From the NCBI GenBank assembly GCA_963966185.1, contig CAWZYM010000395.1, positions 186,001 to 250,000 of the forward strand: a stretch of 64,000 nt of DNA, given 5' to 3'. The notes under the pieces were generated by a model that was not told the origin of the DNA, did not search any database, and was given only the letters and a program-made list of their open reading frames with translations. How positions within the stretch are numbered: the stretch's first letter is position 1; every line of letters begins with the position of its first letter. This DNA comes from Rhabditoides inermis (Eukaryota; Nematoda; Chromadorea; Rhabditida; Rhabditidae). The position numbers and the translations under genes are program-made. Shown piece after piece: positions 12,052 to 24,625 of this stretch.

Positions 12052-12234
12052 TTACCTAAGATTAGGATAGGATTTGTATTTGAAGCGTTCCGGAACAGTC
12101 TTTTCAGTCTGCACTAGTTGTGCTTTCCCAGCATTCGCTCTCATTGCATCGGAAAATGAAGCAGACGGTGGTAAGTACGAGCTTTCGAGGTTAGTGAAGG
12201 AAGGTGATCGGAATTGTGAGAGCGAAGAAGACAT
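12052..12234 (-). CDS. Small Ser/Pro-rich protein of 60 residues
   Basis: Single open frame from an ATG at 12234 to a TAA, closely followed by an AATAAA. The product begins MSSSLSQFRSPSF and ends PERFKYKSYPNLR, with many Ser, Pro and aromatic residues and no signal peptide or membrane segment. I do not recognise a family. It sits between Numb and the metalloproteinase, all on the minus strand. The well-placed poly(A) signal supports it, but it may be only the last exon of a longer gene. A plus-strand frame over the same bases (12074-12304) is judged a shadow. Confidence 0.4.
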   Translation of the reverse strand: MSSSLSQFRSPSFTNLESSYLPPSASFSDAMRANAGKAQLVQTEKTVPERFKYKSYPNLR

Positions 12235-12627
12235 GATGGGCGTATTGGAGAGAATCGAGAGGGAATGTGGTGCGGTGATTTACATGCGAAGGAAACCGCC
12301 CTAGTCACGACCGAACCATGGACCGAACCATCTAACTGTGCACTGATCAACAAAATGGTAGAATAAACGATGCCTGTCAGACCATTTCATTCCATTTGCT
12401 CATGTCATAATTTTTTACATGACAAGAAAGCAGCATTGTGAACAATTCTAGCTGCTCTAAAACAAAGTGAATCTGTATCGTGGTCTCTGAGCGGATGTGA
12501 TGTAGAATATACAAGTGGCATGCACCATGGTATGACATTGAGCGTTCTAAACAGAAAAACACACACAGAGAGAATGTTCAAAAACACGGTGGGATTTGAA
12601 AGGCAGTGAGTGGTCCTCTCCAATCCT

Positions 12628-13091
12628 CTAGCTACACTGCATCCACTGTCCCAGCGACTGGCTCCTCCCTGTTTGCTTCCTGTTCGTGTCGTACTCGAAC
12701 ACTTGTGTAGACGTGAACGCCGTCACTGTAGACCCAGTCGATGTCTGAAATGATACACAATTCACTCTTCTGAATATCTAAATACAATTTGCTCAAAATC
12801 TGGTAATTGGTAATTGATCATGACGCCAGGTAATTGGACATTTTCGCAATTTGAGGATATCCAGAATCATAAGGAAACGAAACGAAACAATAAACACTTA
12901 TTAGCATACTGTACCCTACCCTATTCTTTTTGCAATAACATTGAAGGATACTGACCAGCGCTCCCTTGACTCCGCTCGGAAGGTTGGGGAAGTAGGAAGA
13001 GATGCGGTTCTTGAGAGTCGCCTGGTTCCAGTACTCGTCATATACTGCGAACTGGTCATGGTCCTGAAAAGAGACTTTGAAGAAAAAAATG

Positions 13092-13135
<44 letters not shown>

Positions 13136-15348
13136 AGAAAAAGAGAAGAGAGAAGAGAAAAGAGAAAGAGAGATACTCACGCTCATGAGGATCTGGTGGC
13201 CGTTGATCCACCGGAGAGCTCCCGTAGGCAGGAATCCGACGTCAGACGTGAGTCTTTTCGGGAACTCACTGTCCATCTGGAAACGCTTGCGCAGACGAGA
13301 GTAGTAGTAGCCATACACCTGAACAGCCCACTCTCTACTTGACTCTCCTCCCTCCCCTTCTTTCTCATTCTCTCTATCTTTCTCACTCACCTGTCCTCCG
13401 GAGAATAGCATGGTCATCATAGCAATGGGATTGTATACGGCTGCCTGGACGTTTCGCGGCGCTCCAGGGAAGAGTTGCGTGAGCGAGTACACCTGAAAGG
13501 CACACCTTCCCTCTCCCTCCCTCTTCCTTCCGCCCACCTCAGTGACCCTCTTGTTGTTGATCTGGTAGACCTTGCTTCCAGAAAACAGGTACACGTCGCC
13601 GCTGTCTCCCGGACAGATAGCATCGACTGAGCGGGGGCAGTCCCCGTGGCCCGTTCCGCCCCTCCACTGATCCCCGTTCGAGTTGGACGTCGACCCACCA
13701 GAGAAAGACGACCCACCCCTGCAAAACAATCCATAATGAAAAAGAAAACAAGAAACACTCACGTTCTTCCGCCGAATCCGCCGAACGAGCCTCCGAAGTC
13801 TCCGAATCCGCTGTCGCCCCAGCGAGAAGTGGCCGTCGTGCCTGCAACACACCGCTTACCCTTCTGGGAGCGACACTCGTGGGTGCAACTATGGGAACAA
13901 GTGAAGCGTGCAGTCTACGCTACTCACTAGGACTAGGTCTAGTGGTGGTGGTGGGGAAGTCGACCTCGCCCTGCTTGCCGCGACCGAACAAACCGTCGAG
14001 ACGGTCGAGCAACCCACCGAAGCCGCCGCGGCGAGTCGTGGTGGTGGGGCGGGGACTGGAGAGGGCAGGGTGGATGGGGGGAGAGGAACAGGGGAACTCA
14101 CGTGGTGAAGCTGCTGCCGCCTCCTCCCAGGCTGCTGCCACTCCCTCCAAAATTGCTGCTGCCTCCCCTGCTGCCTCCTCCACTGAACGGTGTCCTACGG
14201 GCACCTGAACAAACTCTTTCTATACACTTCCATTCATCGCTAAATATAAATAAGCTCACATGACTGCGTTCTCCGCTTATATAAGCGTCAAAAGGAGTGC
14301 AAACTATCCGATCTCTCTTTCCCTAATGCGCTTTGTTGTGATTGGCTTAACCCAGCGTGTCCGATCGATGATGTGACGATTCAAGGTCATCCATTGTCTA
14401 GACAAGCGTGGTAAGGTTATCATAATCATAACACGTCTTCGCGATATCATACGCTGATTGCACTCTCGCTGTCTGCCGGAATCAATGCGAGTCGGTGTTA
14501 CACTAACACTACCCAGTAGATCGACAATCACAATATGGTTGCTGCCACGCGGTAGCCCAGCACGAAGAGCAGACTGACCGTAGATGTCCTGTATGGCCCG
14601 GATGTCTCCGCGGGTGAGCACTGTGGGCTGGTAGTTGCCGTTGTCATCCACTGTCTTGCGGTAGAACGGCGCCATAATGGAAGTCTCGTCTCTGCAAAAA
14701 CATTCGGATTCACACATTACGACATTACATAATAATATGTTATGTTATCATATAAATCGTCATAATAAGTTATTATACTAACAAAATAGCTATATCGACC
14801 TGCTGTGCTCGAGTCCGAGTGTGTGTCCCCCCTCGTGGATGGCGACTGCCAGGAAGTCAGTGTACTTGTTGCTGCAAAGATCAGAGAGTGGGAGAAGACT
14901 ATGCATATGCTATGCACGCTTGATATAACCTGTCACAGCTGTCTTTGATTATGGAAGTACTTTAATACTACTTGCTTGATAGATGTGCTCACCTTCCAAT
15001 CTTAGCCGCATCCATATACGCCCAGTTCTCGTCGTCGTCGAAGTGAAGCAGACCGCTCTCCGGCATCGTCGCGTGCGCCAGAACACCTCCTGAATCCACA
15101 TCACATCTCCCTCTCTCTCTCTCCTTCTCTCCTCCCTCTCCTTTCCTCCCTCTCTTCGACTCGTTCTCTCTCCGTACCCTTTCCATCGAACGGCCAGGGG
15201 TCGTTGTGGTTGTTGACTCCGAATCGCACCTTGATGTCGCCCTGTCCAGCTGGCACCTCCACGAAATCCAGGTTTGTCTGCTCCGCCCAGAGGTTGTACG
15301 CCTCTCGGAGGGCACGACTGCAATGGAGGGGTGAGAAATTGAGATAGA

Positions 15349-15386
<38 letters not shown>

Positions 15387-15972
15387 AGGTGCACACTCAC
15401 GTGACATGATCCTTGGGCAGGTCGGAGGAGAAGTTCTCGATGGAGTAGGTGACCCTGTTCTTCTTCCACTTGAATGCGCTGCTTCCTCCGGACGTGAGAG
15501 CCATGGGGGCGTCCATCATTCCACAGCGGGGCTCCGCCATCTTCACCTTCGTCACCTCGTCCAGCTCCCCAGTCTTCTTCAGACCCGCAAACTCTTGGAA
15601 CTTGCTGAAAGGGAGGGACCATAGAAAAAAGTGAATATGAAAAAGAAATGCGTACGTGATAGCCTGTTTGAGGAGGCTCTTGGCATCTGCGAAGTCTGCG
15701 GCCATTCCTCGGGGCGCGCTCGACAGGGAGTTCGACGGACCCACGTAGCCAAAGTCTTGCAAGTATTTCTGAAAAAAAACATACCATATCAACATTATCG
15801 CATTATTCATGATTAAATTCCATTCGCTCACCCTGGCTTTCTCATCGCTGACAGGCTTGAGTGACGGATCTCTGTTGCTCTTCTTTTTGGAACCACCGAA
15901 TATGGAATCAAAGAAGCCTCCCTGGACGAGAAGAGGGAGGAGGAGGAGCAGGAGGAGCAGACGCTGCTCCAT
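12628..15972 (-). CDS. Matrix metalloproteinase with hemopexin domain (ZMP-like)
   Basis: Secreted zinc endopeptidase that cuts extracellular matrix. Fifteen exons close in phase to 611 aa: 15972-15832, 15768-15656, 15604-15401, 15317-15178, 15089-14993, 14871-14800, 14691-14579, 14204-14102, 14055-13928, 13841-13763, 13718-13538, 13492-13391, 13318-13181, 13063-12956, 12744-12628. Order: signal peptide ([15 protein letters not shown]), propeptide with YLQDFGY and the cysteine switch EPRCGMMD, catalytic domain with zinc site [11 protein letters not shown] (His 244, 248, 254; Glu 245) and Met-turn SIMAPFY, a Gly/Ser/Thr-rich hinge spread over four exons, then hemopexin blades beginning CPRSVDAI and ending GQWMQC. 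No RxKR furin site is visible between the switch and the catalytic domain, so activation in the secretory path is unlikely. No transmembrane or obvious GPI tail is present. Confidence 0.93.
13092..13131 (-). repeat. (CT)n microsatellite in a metalloproteinase intron
   Basis: About 40 bp that reads CT in the sense direction of the minus-strand gene, within the intron between exons 13318-13181 and 13063-12956. Confidence 0.9.
15348..15384 (-). repeat. (CT)n microsatellite in a metalloproteinase intron
   Basis: GA on the plus strand, so CT in the sense strand of the gene, directly downstream of the donor at 15400. Confidence 0.9.
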
Positions 15973-16970
15973 CTTGCAAGGTAAAAGCTGGAACGGAACT
16001 GGATGACCGAAATAGGGAGATGGAAGGAAGTGGGACCGGCGGAGTGGCAGTCGCAGTGACGAGAGACGGGGACACGGCTATTGTACAGTTGTTACAGTCA
16101 AGGTGACTTCTCTCTAATTCTCTCTCCACAATCAATGCCTACTCAAAACAAAGAGAGAAGAATGAAGAAACGGAGATGGGAAGAGGATACAAATCATATG
16201 CACGCCTATCATCACTATCAAAACAATGTACAAATCAACGAGTATAGGTGAAATGTGAATCATTTGATGGGGGAGGTGAGTCTTGCGCTAACCGGTTGGT
16301 GAGTAAGAGAAAGGGAGAGAGAGAGAGAGGGTTCAGATATGTAGGCAATTGACCAATAGGGCCTATAGAGGAGACGCTAGGGGTTAGGCGCACGAGAAAA
16401 AGTTTCATAAATATGATCAGTAAGTAGTGATGATGGCCGAAGGAGACAGTGGGTGGGTGGTTTTCGCTCCAAATAGACGAGAGATGTCTTTTAATAGCCG
16501 ACCGGATGTGAGTCTGTCTCTCTGACTCATCCATTCCCCGAACTCCCGATCGAAATACGATCTTCTCTCTACTCTACGCAACTATTCATGCTGTTTTTTT
16601 TACTCTTTACACCTTTATTAGTCTAGTTTCTAACAGGAAACGTGTGTGCCCCGACAGTTTTATGGCTAAATGAATATTGTTATCGGAATTCGTTTTGTAG
16701 CAGTCGACGGCTCGGCATGACGAAAAATGTACAGTGTACAGTTTAGCAGAATTATGAACGCGTGTTGTACAAAAATTCGGAACAACTCAATTAATGGATG
16801 AAATTGATGCAATGACACACGTGAAACGAAGATGAATGATAAGGAGTCATTGTGCAATTTGTACAAGTTCAGTGGGGGAGAAGGAGATGCGTAGCGAGTC
16901 TCTGGGATGCTGTAACTGGGAGAGTGAGTGGCTGTGAGGCACTCATTTGCTCCTTCCGATATTCGCAGGC
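15973..16970. other. Intergenic region
   Basis: About 1 kb between the metalloproteinase start and the 3' end of the next minus-strand gene. Frames present are short and of biased composition. A minus-strand AATAAA at 16614-16619 could end the upstream gene. No exon seen. Confidence 0.5.
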
Positions 16971-17365
16971 TCACTGTCCGTCTTGCAAATCGAAAGCGTC
17001 TCTATCTGCGGCATACGGAGAAAATCTTCCGAAGACGTCTGAAACAGAACGTATACTTCGCTAGAAAGGCAAGTAGAGAAAAGATAAAAATGATATTAAA
17101 AAAAAACTTACTTCTTCTAGTGTCTGTGGCTCTTCTTCGAGATCGAGGGATGAGAAGTGTGCGTGTGTCTGCTTCTCTCGGAATGTGAACTTGGCCCTCG
17201 CAGCATGCAGAAGATCGGACGCCGAGGTGCGTTTCTGCAACAAGCAATTCTAGCCATTCCTCATAAGTATGTGTATGCGTTCATTCGACATTACCCGTAA
17301 GCAGTTACGACGTCTACTTTGAACCAAGTTCATTACGTGTCCAATATCGTAGTCTCTCTCTCTCC

Positions 17366-17405
<40 letters not shown>

Positions 17406-17982
17406 CGTGTCGTCAACACTCTCACGGTCTCCCTCCCTTCCTCTCCCAGTCTCAGGAAAACGAGTGAGAGAGGGATACAATTATAATCCGGGCAGGACTG
17501 TTGATTGACGTCAAGCGACTCCAATAATTCGGTGATTAAGACGTGTTCATTATGTATCGACCACCTGCTCGTTGAGTACTTGTTAGTGTGTGTGAGAGTG
17601 TCTACCTGAATGACGCCATGCTTCTTTTTCTCTCCACAGCCCTTGGATGAGTCAGGTCGAAACGGCATTCGCTCCATAGAAGACCTGACAATCATCCAAT
17701 CCTCCCATCCTTCCCCTTCACTGCACTCCTCCCCTCCCTTCTCACTTTCTGCTCGATTTACCGCTGTCGTTGGAATTGGAATGCGAATGTCCGCTCGTCA
17801 GCTCAGAGCTATCCACCTGAAACCAAAAAATGTACAGCTACGTGAAAAAGAGATTAGTTTCACTTTATGTGAACAACCATTCTCATAAGCGGCGTTACCT
17901 TCTCGAGTGTTTTGATGAATTCGATGACGTTCATCACCTCGGATCCTTGAGAGTCCGTCTTCGGAAGGACGCGCATACTCAT
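16971..17982 (-). CDS. Hydrophilic protein of 148 residues, family not recognised
   Basis: Five exons close exactly in phase: 17982-17899, 17816-17746, 17684-17606, 17234-17112, 17060-16971. The protein begins MSMRVLPKTDSQGSEVMNVI, has a Ser/Asn/His-rich stretch (SGHSHSNSND) and a Lys/Arg-rich middle (CGEKKKHG), and ends ADRDAFDLQDGQ. It has no signal peptide and no membrane segment, so it is probably intracellular. The ATG lies two bases after an acceptor-like TTGCAG, so a non-coding or trans-spliced leader exon may precede it. The intron from 17605 to 17235 holds a GA-type microsatellite. No function can be given. Five-exon phase agreement and coding-like codon use are the support. Confidence 0.6.
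17369..17403 (+). repeat. (CT)n microsatellite
   Basis: About 30 bp of CT on the plus strand in the 371-bp intron of the 148-residue gene. Here the sense strand of the gene reads GA, opposite to most other intronic tracts in the window. Confidence 0.9.
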
Positions 17983-19043
17983 ACTGCAATACACAGGAGT
18001 GGCGATGATTGCGAAAGCACACAAAAGCCCACTACACTCCACGTACCCGGGCCGCATAAATCTCAGGTGTGAGAAAGAGTAGTGCAAACACCTGTCAACT
18101 GTCAACCAATCGCCACTAACTCAATACATGGCGAATGCGTGATTAAATCAGCGTTATATTCTAGCCACTGTGGGGTTTCTGGTTAGACTGAGTTATACTT
18201 TTACTGTCTATTATGTACTTTCAGAGTTCGTTGATTTTTATAGAAGCGCCAAAAGGAGAAATTCGGAACTACATCGTTTAGAAATCAAACGATATAGTCT
18301 AAAATCAATAGATTCCATGAATGAGAAAAACAAAACAAAAAAAACTTGAGAAAACGCGTGATAAAAACTAAAACAACAGCGTGATAAGAAAGGAATTGTA
18401 TTAAATATACAATATGAAATAGATAAACATTGCACTAGAAGGAAAGGGAGCGAGGGAGTGGCATGTATCTCGCCTTTCCCTGGCTACAGTCTCTCCCTCC
18501 CCTCTCTATCCCGTTCCCCCTCTCCCACCCTACATCGATTGCCAATTCACCTGCTACAATACAGCCACCACATACCACAGACACGCCAACATGACGCTAT
18601 TATGCTTACGTTATGAAGAAGACTTCCTAATCAGAAGAAAATTGAAAAATAAGAGCAAACTGAACTCGTGGTTCGTTATCACTTATCATTGCCCTCCACC
18701 AATAAAAATGATTTATCAATGGAAATCCTATAGAAATTTAAATATCAAATCGTGTTTGTTGCATCTCACATATAGAAAAAAAACTACATATATCTGACCG
18801 GGAAAAGATGTGGGGATCTATCAAGTGGAAGGAGGGGATAGTGATAGTGACACAAGCAGGAACAAGAGACCGGATTGGACCCACCCATAGACGATGAGTC
18901 TCAACGGGACACGCATCGGTAACAATATGAAACAAAACAATAACAACTTCGAACGAGACACGTGGGCGGAAATCTGCCAGTGGGCGGGGCATAGACGGGC
19001 GGGGAATCGAGATGCTTGGAGATAGGAGCCACTCAGCACATCC
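17983..19043. other. Intergenic region
   Basis: AT-rich spacer between exportin-7 and the 148-residue gene. Short frames such as 18591-18797 lack splice context or recognisable sequence. Nothing supported. Confidence 0.5.
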
Positions 19044-22000
19044 TCAGCACATCATGTTGTTGTTGGTGCCGTTCGATGTCTCCTCTTTGCCCTTCAACAC
19101 ATCCACAATCTCGCGACGGAACCTGAAAATCACGCGTATACTCAAAAAAAGGAGAGATGCACCTGGCGAGGTTCTGGGTGAAGACGTCCTTATTCTTGAC
19201 AGTCATGTTGCGCTCCACGCCTTCCATGAGCTGCACGAAGAGCTGCAACACGACCCGTCATGCCCTGCCCCTCTCCCCTCCACTCACCCCATCCAGCTGC
19301 TCATGCTTGGCAGGCGCCAGCTGCTGGATCAGCTCGTTCTTCAGCTGAGTGAACACGTCCTCCTGCATCAGAATCAGACCGAGCAGCGGACGAGACATGC
19401 TCCACTGGCACTTCACCTCCCCCACCACCAGAGCAGACAGCATAGACTGCAGCAGCTGAAACAGGGGCGGAATCAGAGGGGGCGGGGCAACGAGGAGGGC
19501 TTGCCTCAGCGAGCAGCTGCGGCTGCTGCTTGACCGCCACGATGCAGTTCTCTCCCTCCGGCTCCATACCGACCTGAAAACAACACGATGGGTCAGTAGA
19601 AAGACGAAGGAAATAGGTGAAATATGGTACCTTGTGCTGAATGGGCTGCGTGCGGGTGAGACGCTTGAAGAGGTAGTTGAGGATGGTATCCAAAGACGCG
19701 CACGACGCAGTAATCACCACAGCATCTGTAAGCGGGAGGTTAGAGAGAAGAGAGGGAATGGTGATTGCGGGACGCACCGATCGAGAGCACTCCCTGCTGG
19801 ATGGATCGGAGAATCGAGGCGAAAATATCGGGCTCGAGGTGGGAGATGAACGACATGTTGTCGCCCACCAACGACTCCATCAAGTGGTAGTAGTTCTGCG
19901 CTATCTTGGTGTACGACTGGAAGTCGGCCTCGGGAATGCAGAGGTACATCTTGATGAACATGTTGAGCGCGTTCTGCAGGCACCCGTCACCGTACAGGCG
20001 GAACACTCCAAACGGCACATACGCTGCAAGGGGGGGGGGGATGAGAAGGAGCGCAGCGAGACATCAGCCTACCTCCGACCAGGGCACTCTTCAGCACGGC
20101 AAAGCACACTCCAATGTTCTTGAACCTCTCGCGGTAGGCGCGCTCCTTGGGCACAGCCGGCAACTGCAGCAGGCGCTCACCTAAACGAAGAGTTGAGATG
20201 GGGAGAGGACAGGAAAGCATCATACCATAGCTGCACATGATCTTGCTGACTTGGCGGAAGAGGAGGACAGCCGAGCACGAGCTCATCTCGAACTTGAGAC
20301 GCTGCTGCCTGTTCTGGCATAGCTCGGCGAGCAGACGGAACACGGGTGTGGTCACGTGCGCGTCGTCGCTCCACTCCTCCACTGCACGAAGCAGCATCTC
20401 GAACACGGCCGGGTACCTGCATGACACATGTATGAGTCATGGATTGCATTGCAATGTCATCTCCATAATATCTACCCCTACTCTACTCACAGCCACTCGA
20501 ACAGCATCTGGAAGTGGCTCTTGGTGATGCAGGCGATTGCGATGCCACGAACGTCCCGACACACTCCAACCACGGCACGCTGAAGCAATCAATAAAATAA
20601 ACAAACACAATCACAAACAACTAGGATGATACTCACCTTGAGCTGTTCCTGATCGGCATTCGACTTGCCGGACATGACTCCACAGATGTTGGACACAGTG
20701 TCTGCAAAAGGGGAATGAGCACAAAAGTGTATGGGCAGAAGACATACCGGTGAGCGGCTGCATGAACTGGGCAAACACCTCCTCGTCGTCGTTCAGATCA
20801 GTCGCCAGCAGACGGGTCAGAGCCTCGTAGAAACTACAAGCACAACAGTCACAGCAATAACACAAGAACACAATGCACTCACGTGGTGCGGTGCTTCATG
20901 GTAGCCCAGTCGACAGAGGGACCGAGGAAGGCAAAGTCGTTGGCCTGAACACATCAAAGTAATCTCCATCCTAGCTCCTTGCCCTACCGTGTGGTTGTTG
21001 AGGAGTAGCTGGACGTCTCCGAGTCGGAACAGCTTGCGGACGGCCGTGTATCCGAGCGAGAGGTCCTTGAGCAGCGACAGCGTCAGCTGCAGAATGGCGT
21101 CCGACGTCGGCCAGTACTTGAGGTTGGTTATGCTGCAAGGGGAGAGGGTAGATGCAGCTGTCTCCCACCCTCACTCACATCTTCTGCACAATCACTCCGA
21201 GCATGTCCGTCTCGTCCGAGATGCCCACGTGCAGCTGCAGCTTCTCGTACACCGGAGACGCGCGAGACACCTGCAACCACGACACACATCACTACACATC
21301 CCGCCACAAAACAACTGTACCAAACACTTCAACTCTTCTGAATAGACTTTCTTTTCATTCTGAAAATAGGCAATACGTTTCGAGTTGTCTGTGATGCGTC
21401 TCATCTCACCTGATCCATGATATAGGCACGCCTGAACTGCTCGAGGAGGTGGACGAAGGCCACCTCGAGACGCAAGTTCCCGTTGCCGGGGTGCTGCGAG
21501 ACCGACTGCGGGAACGAGAGACGCGAGTCGTTCAGACGCATGAACTTGAGACACCTAAACACTTCCAGTCATCCACATCCATTCCCCCTCCCGTCCCACC
21601 TCGCGACCAAGTCTCCGTCCATCCTGTCGTGCTCGTCATTGTTGGTGGTGGTCGTCTTGCCAAATATGGCCGTTCCAATCAGAGTCACCAGCCACACGAG
21701 ACGACCCTCGGCGATGCGAGCAGACTCCTGCAATCAGAAGACAACAGGCCATGACGAGAACAGGAGAGAGACGCACCCCGTTGCCCGCCTCCATGACCTG
21801 GGCATTCTCGTCGAAGAGACGAGCGAGCAGATTGCACGTCACCTGGTACTCACACCGGCAGATCACAGACAGCTGTTCCATCACCTACAACGTATACATT
21901 GCATACATCACGTATCTTGTGTGTAGTCTGCGCACCTGTATGATGGCTCCCTGGTCGTCGAGGGGGTCCTCTGCCCCGTCGCGGATCACCCTCTCCACAT

Positions 22001-24035
22001 TGGCGAGCCGGCTCTCCGCGTATGCCTGCATGATCTCCGGGCAGTACACATTCAGCAGGTGGTCGTCCTGCGAGCGCACGTACGGCACCGAGGTGACCAT
22101 GCGCTGCCAGAAGGTGAGCAGGAAGTAGGACGAGTTGGCAGAGAACTCCATCATCTACAACCGATAGAGTGGAGGGGAATGGGATCGAGATGCTCACCCG
22201 CAGGCTCGTCACAGTGAACTCGGCCAGGAGACGCATGATAGCAGAGTAGTCGGGCACCTAGACACCCAATTAGGGGCGGCGCGCAGCGGCGCCCGTTTGT
22301 TTTGAGCTGTGACGCGCGCAACACGCCACTCCCAAGGCATATAACCTTGCCCACAAGAATAAACGCAATAACAATAATTTACCTTGATGAGCTCACAGAG
22401 CTGGAAGTTGGTCTTGAGGCGGGCTATGAGGCGGCAGAACTCGTGGAACGTGCCCTGAAATGTACACGTGCACAGTCCACTTCTTCGTCGCATCCTAGCT
22501 TACCTGGTCACTCAGCTTCTCCGAGTTCTCAATCACCAACTTCACACCGCCCATCAACTGCTCCAAGTACACCTAAAACGTATCGATGAAACAACAACAA
22601 AAAACTAATAAAATCCCCAATCTCGAAGAAAATTGCTCACCTGTCTCTCGGTAGAGTTGAAAATGGTCCTTCTGAGGGAGGCAAGCTGGACAAGGATGTG
22701 CATCACCTTCTCAGTGGCCTCGCCGGGCAGCTTCATATACAACTCGTACATGAGCTTGACGATCGAGCCGTCCAGGAAGGCTGCAAATATGGACATGGAG
22801 GGTGGAAGCGTGTCGTCTACTCACAAGGCCTCCACATGGTGGGCACCTGCACGGTGTAGTTGTCGTCGCTCGTCTCGTCGCTCATGCTGCCAATGAAGTC
22901 GAACAGGAGCGCGTTCAGCGTCAGCTCCAACAGAGCAACCACCATGCGCATCTAAAGCGAAACGGGCATGAGACAAGGTACTTTCAGCATTCCAACCTGC
23001 TGCTGGCTGCACGTGCTCACTCCAACGTACTTCTCCAGAAGCTCGATCGACAACTGAAACACGCAATGAAGAATAACAAAACATGGAAATGTATGTATAT
23101 ACCTGGAACATCTTGAAGAGGAAGAGGTCGCGGAAGCAGGAGGACGACTTGCGGTGCTTCGAGATGGACTCCATACCAACGGGCTAAATAAGAAAATAAA
23201 ATCATACGGATTAAAATAAAGAAAAGTGCGCGTACCGAGTTCATGTCGACGACGAGAAGCGACAGCACTTGGATAGCCAACAGACTCTCATCAATGTTGT
23301 CCTACAATTGAACAATGAATGCATATAAAACACCAATGATTGTGTGCATACCATGGATATGGTTCCAATGATGCTCTCGATGGGTGCACGGAAAGGGAAC
23401 TCCTTCGAGCCCGCATCCTGGTACGTCCACTCAAGCTTCGTGATGCGAGCGAACAACTAAAACAATGTATACAACTAGCAAATAAAACAGTACAACACAT
23501 ACCTGACAGAGAGATGTGACAATGTACGGAGGGAGAGAAGCTGCACGAGCTCCCAGATGCGACAAGATGTAGCGACCTGCAATTCATTCAGATCAACCCT
23601 CCATCTGTTTGCACTCACAGAGCTCCAGCCTCTGCGGCGGCAGAACCGCAGTCGTCTTGCTGTTCAGCAACTTCATCAGTGTGTTGCTCGCCACGAGGGG
23701 GGCGTACGGCAACTAGAACATCATTATGATAAACATATGCATCAATATAAATGTCACGTACATCTCCCTGTTCGAGGAGGAGCATACATCTCTGGAGGCA
23801 CTCGGGGCTGGCGGCGAGTTCGGAAAGGTTCTGCTCGGCTCGAAGGCGCGCCGACTGGTCAGTTGTCTCGTACAACTCGCGACACAGCTGGTTCAACACC
23901 TGAATATACAAACTGAGTGCATATTAATCACAACATCAACATAGCACGGGTACTATATAAAACACTGGTTATAACGCAGTAAACAAACAATAAATACGTG
24001 TATAATTGTGAACAACTTACCGCCAACTCAGACAT
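19044..24035 (-). CDS. xpo7: Exportin-7 (RanBP16), importin-beta family nuclear transport receptor
   Basis: Ran-GTP-dependent nuclear export receptor built of HEAT repeats. I traced 31 exons on the minus strand; lengths sum to 1090 aa, matching vertebrate XPO7 (about 1087). The first exon is only 15 nt (MSELA, 24035-24021). Recognised blocks in order: [14 protein letters not shown] and LLLEQGD (exon 23899-23762); [41 protein letters not shown] and VQVPTMWRP (22951-22825); [162 protein letters not shown] (split over exons). The intron after the exon 19573-19505 starts GC (GAG|GCAAGC); homology across the joint requires it. The gene is divergent from OPA3, with 590 bp between the start codons. 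Confidence 0.97.
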
Positions 24036-24625
24036 GTCGCCGGGTGAGCGTAGTGGAGAATAGGAAATAGATCACACGAGCTGATAACACGACAGATTAT
24101 CAAAACAGCGAGTTGTGACGAAACAACGCGCGATGCACCACGACTTCGGTCAAAGAATACCCGGGTTTCTGAGAGGCAGTCCTTCTTCCTGTAACCAAAT
24201 GTAAATTTCGTGAAAAATAACTAATCAAAACACAACCGCGCCACTCACAAAACTCGATAATCAACATCAAAAATAGGCGGAAATAATTCGTAGTGTATTA
24301 TTTGAAGTGTGGTGCTGCCCACGTCTCTTTTACAAATTATTGATGTCACCAATAAACACTATTTCTGAAAATCAGATGTTCGTTTGATCAAAAAAATTGC
24401 ATATTTTCCCGCTTTCATTGTCTTATTGTGTTTTATGTTTTATATTAATGAACGTTGATTGCAGATCAAATCGCTTGTTTGAGCTCCGCGTTCGAATCAC
24501 GTGTATCTGCGTCTGTTTGCAGATGCTAGCGTGATTTTCGGCAACAAGTTCAGCGGTATTTGATTCAACTACAACTATTGACATTATTTGATATTTCTAT
24601 TCGATTCGACTAGCCTTTCTTCAAT
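24036..24625. promoter_or_regulatory. Divergent promoter region of xpo7 and opa3
   Basis: The 590 bp between two head-to-head start codons (24035 minus, 24626 plus). AT-rich with no clear TATA box or exon; it must contain both 5' regions. Confidence 0.6.

Noticed and set aside
12074..12304. 76-codon plus-strand frame
   Set aside because: Overlaps the minus-strand 60-codon ORF that has a properly placed poly(A) signal.
24440..24510. tRNA-like GTTCGAATC box
   Set aside because: No matching A box or cloverleaf around it; the same holds near 31060 and 57275.
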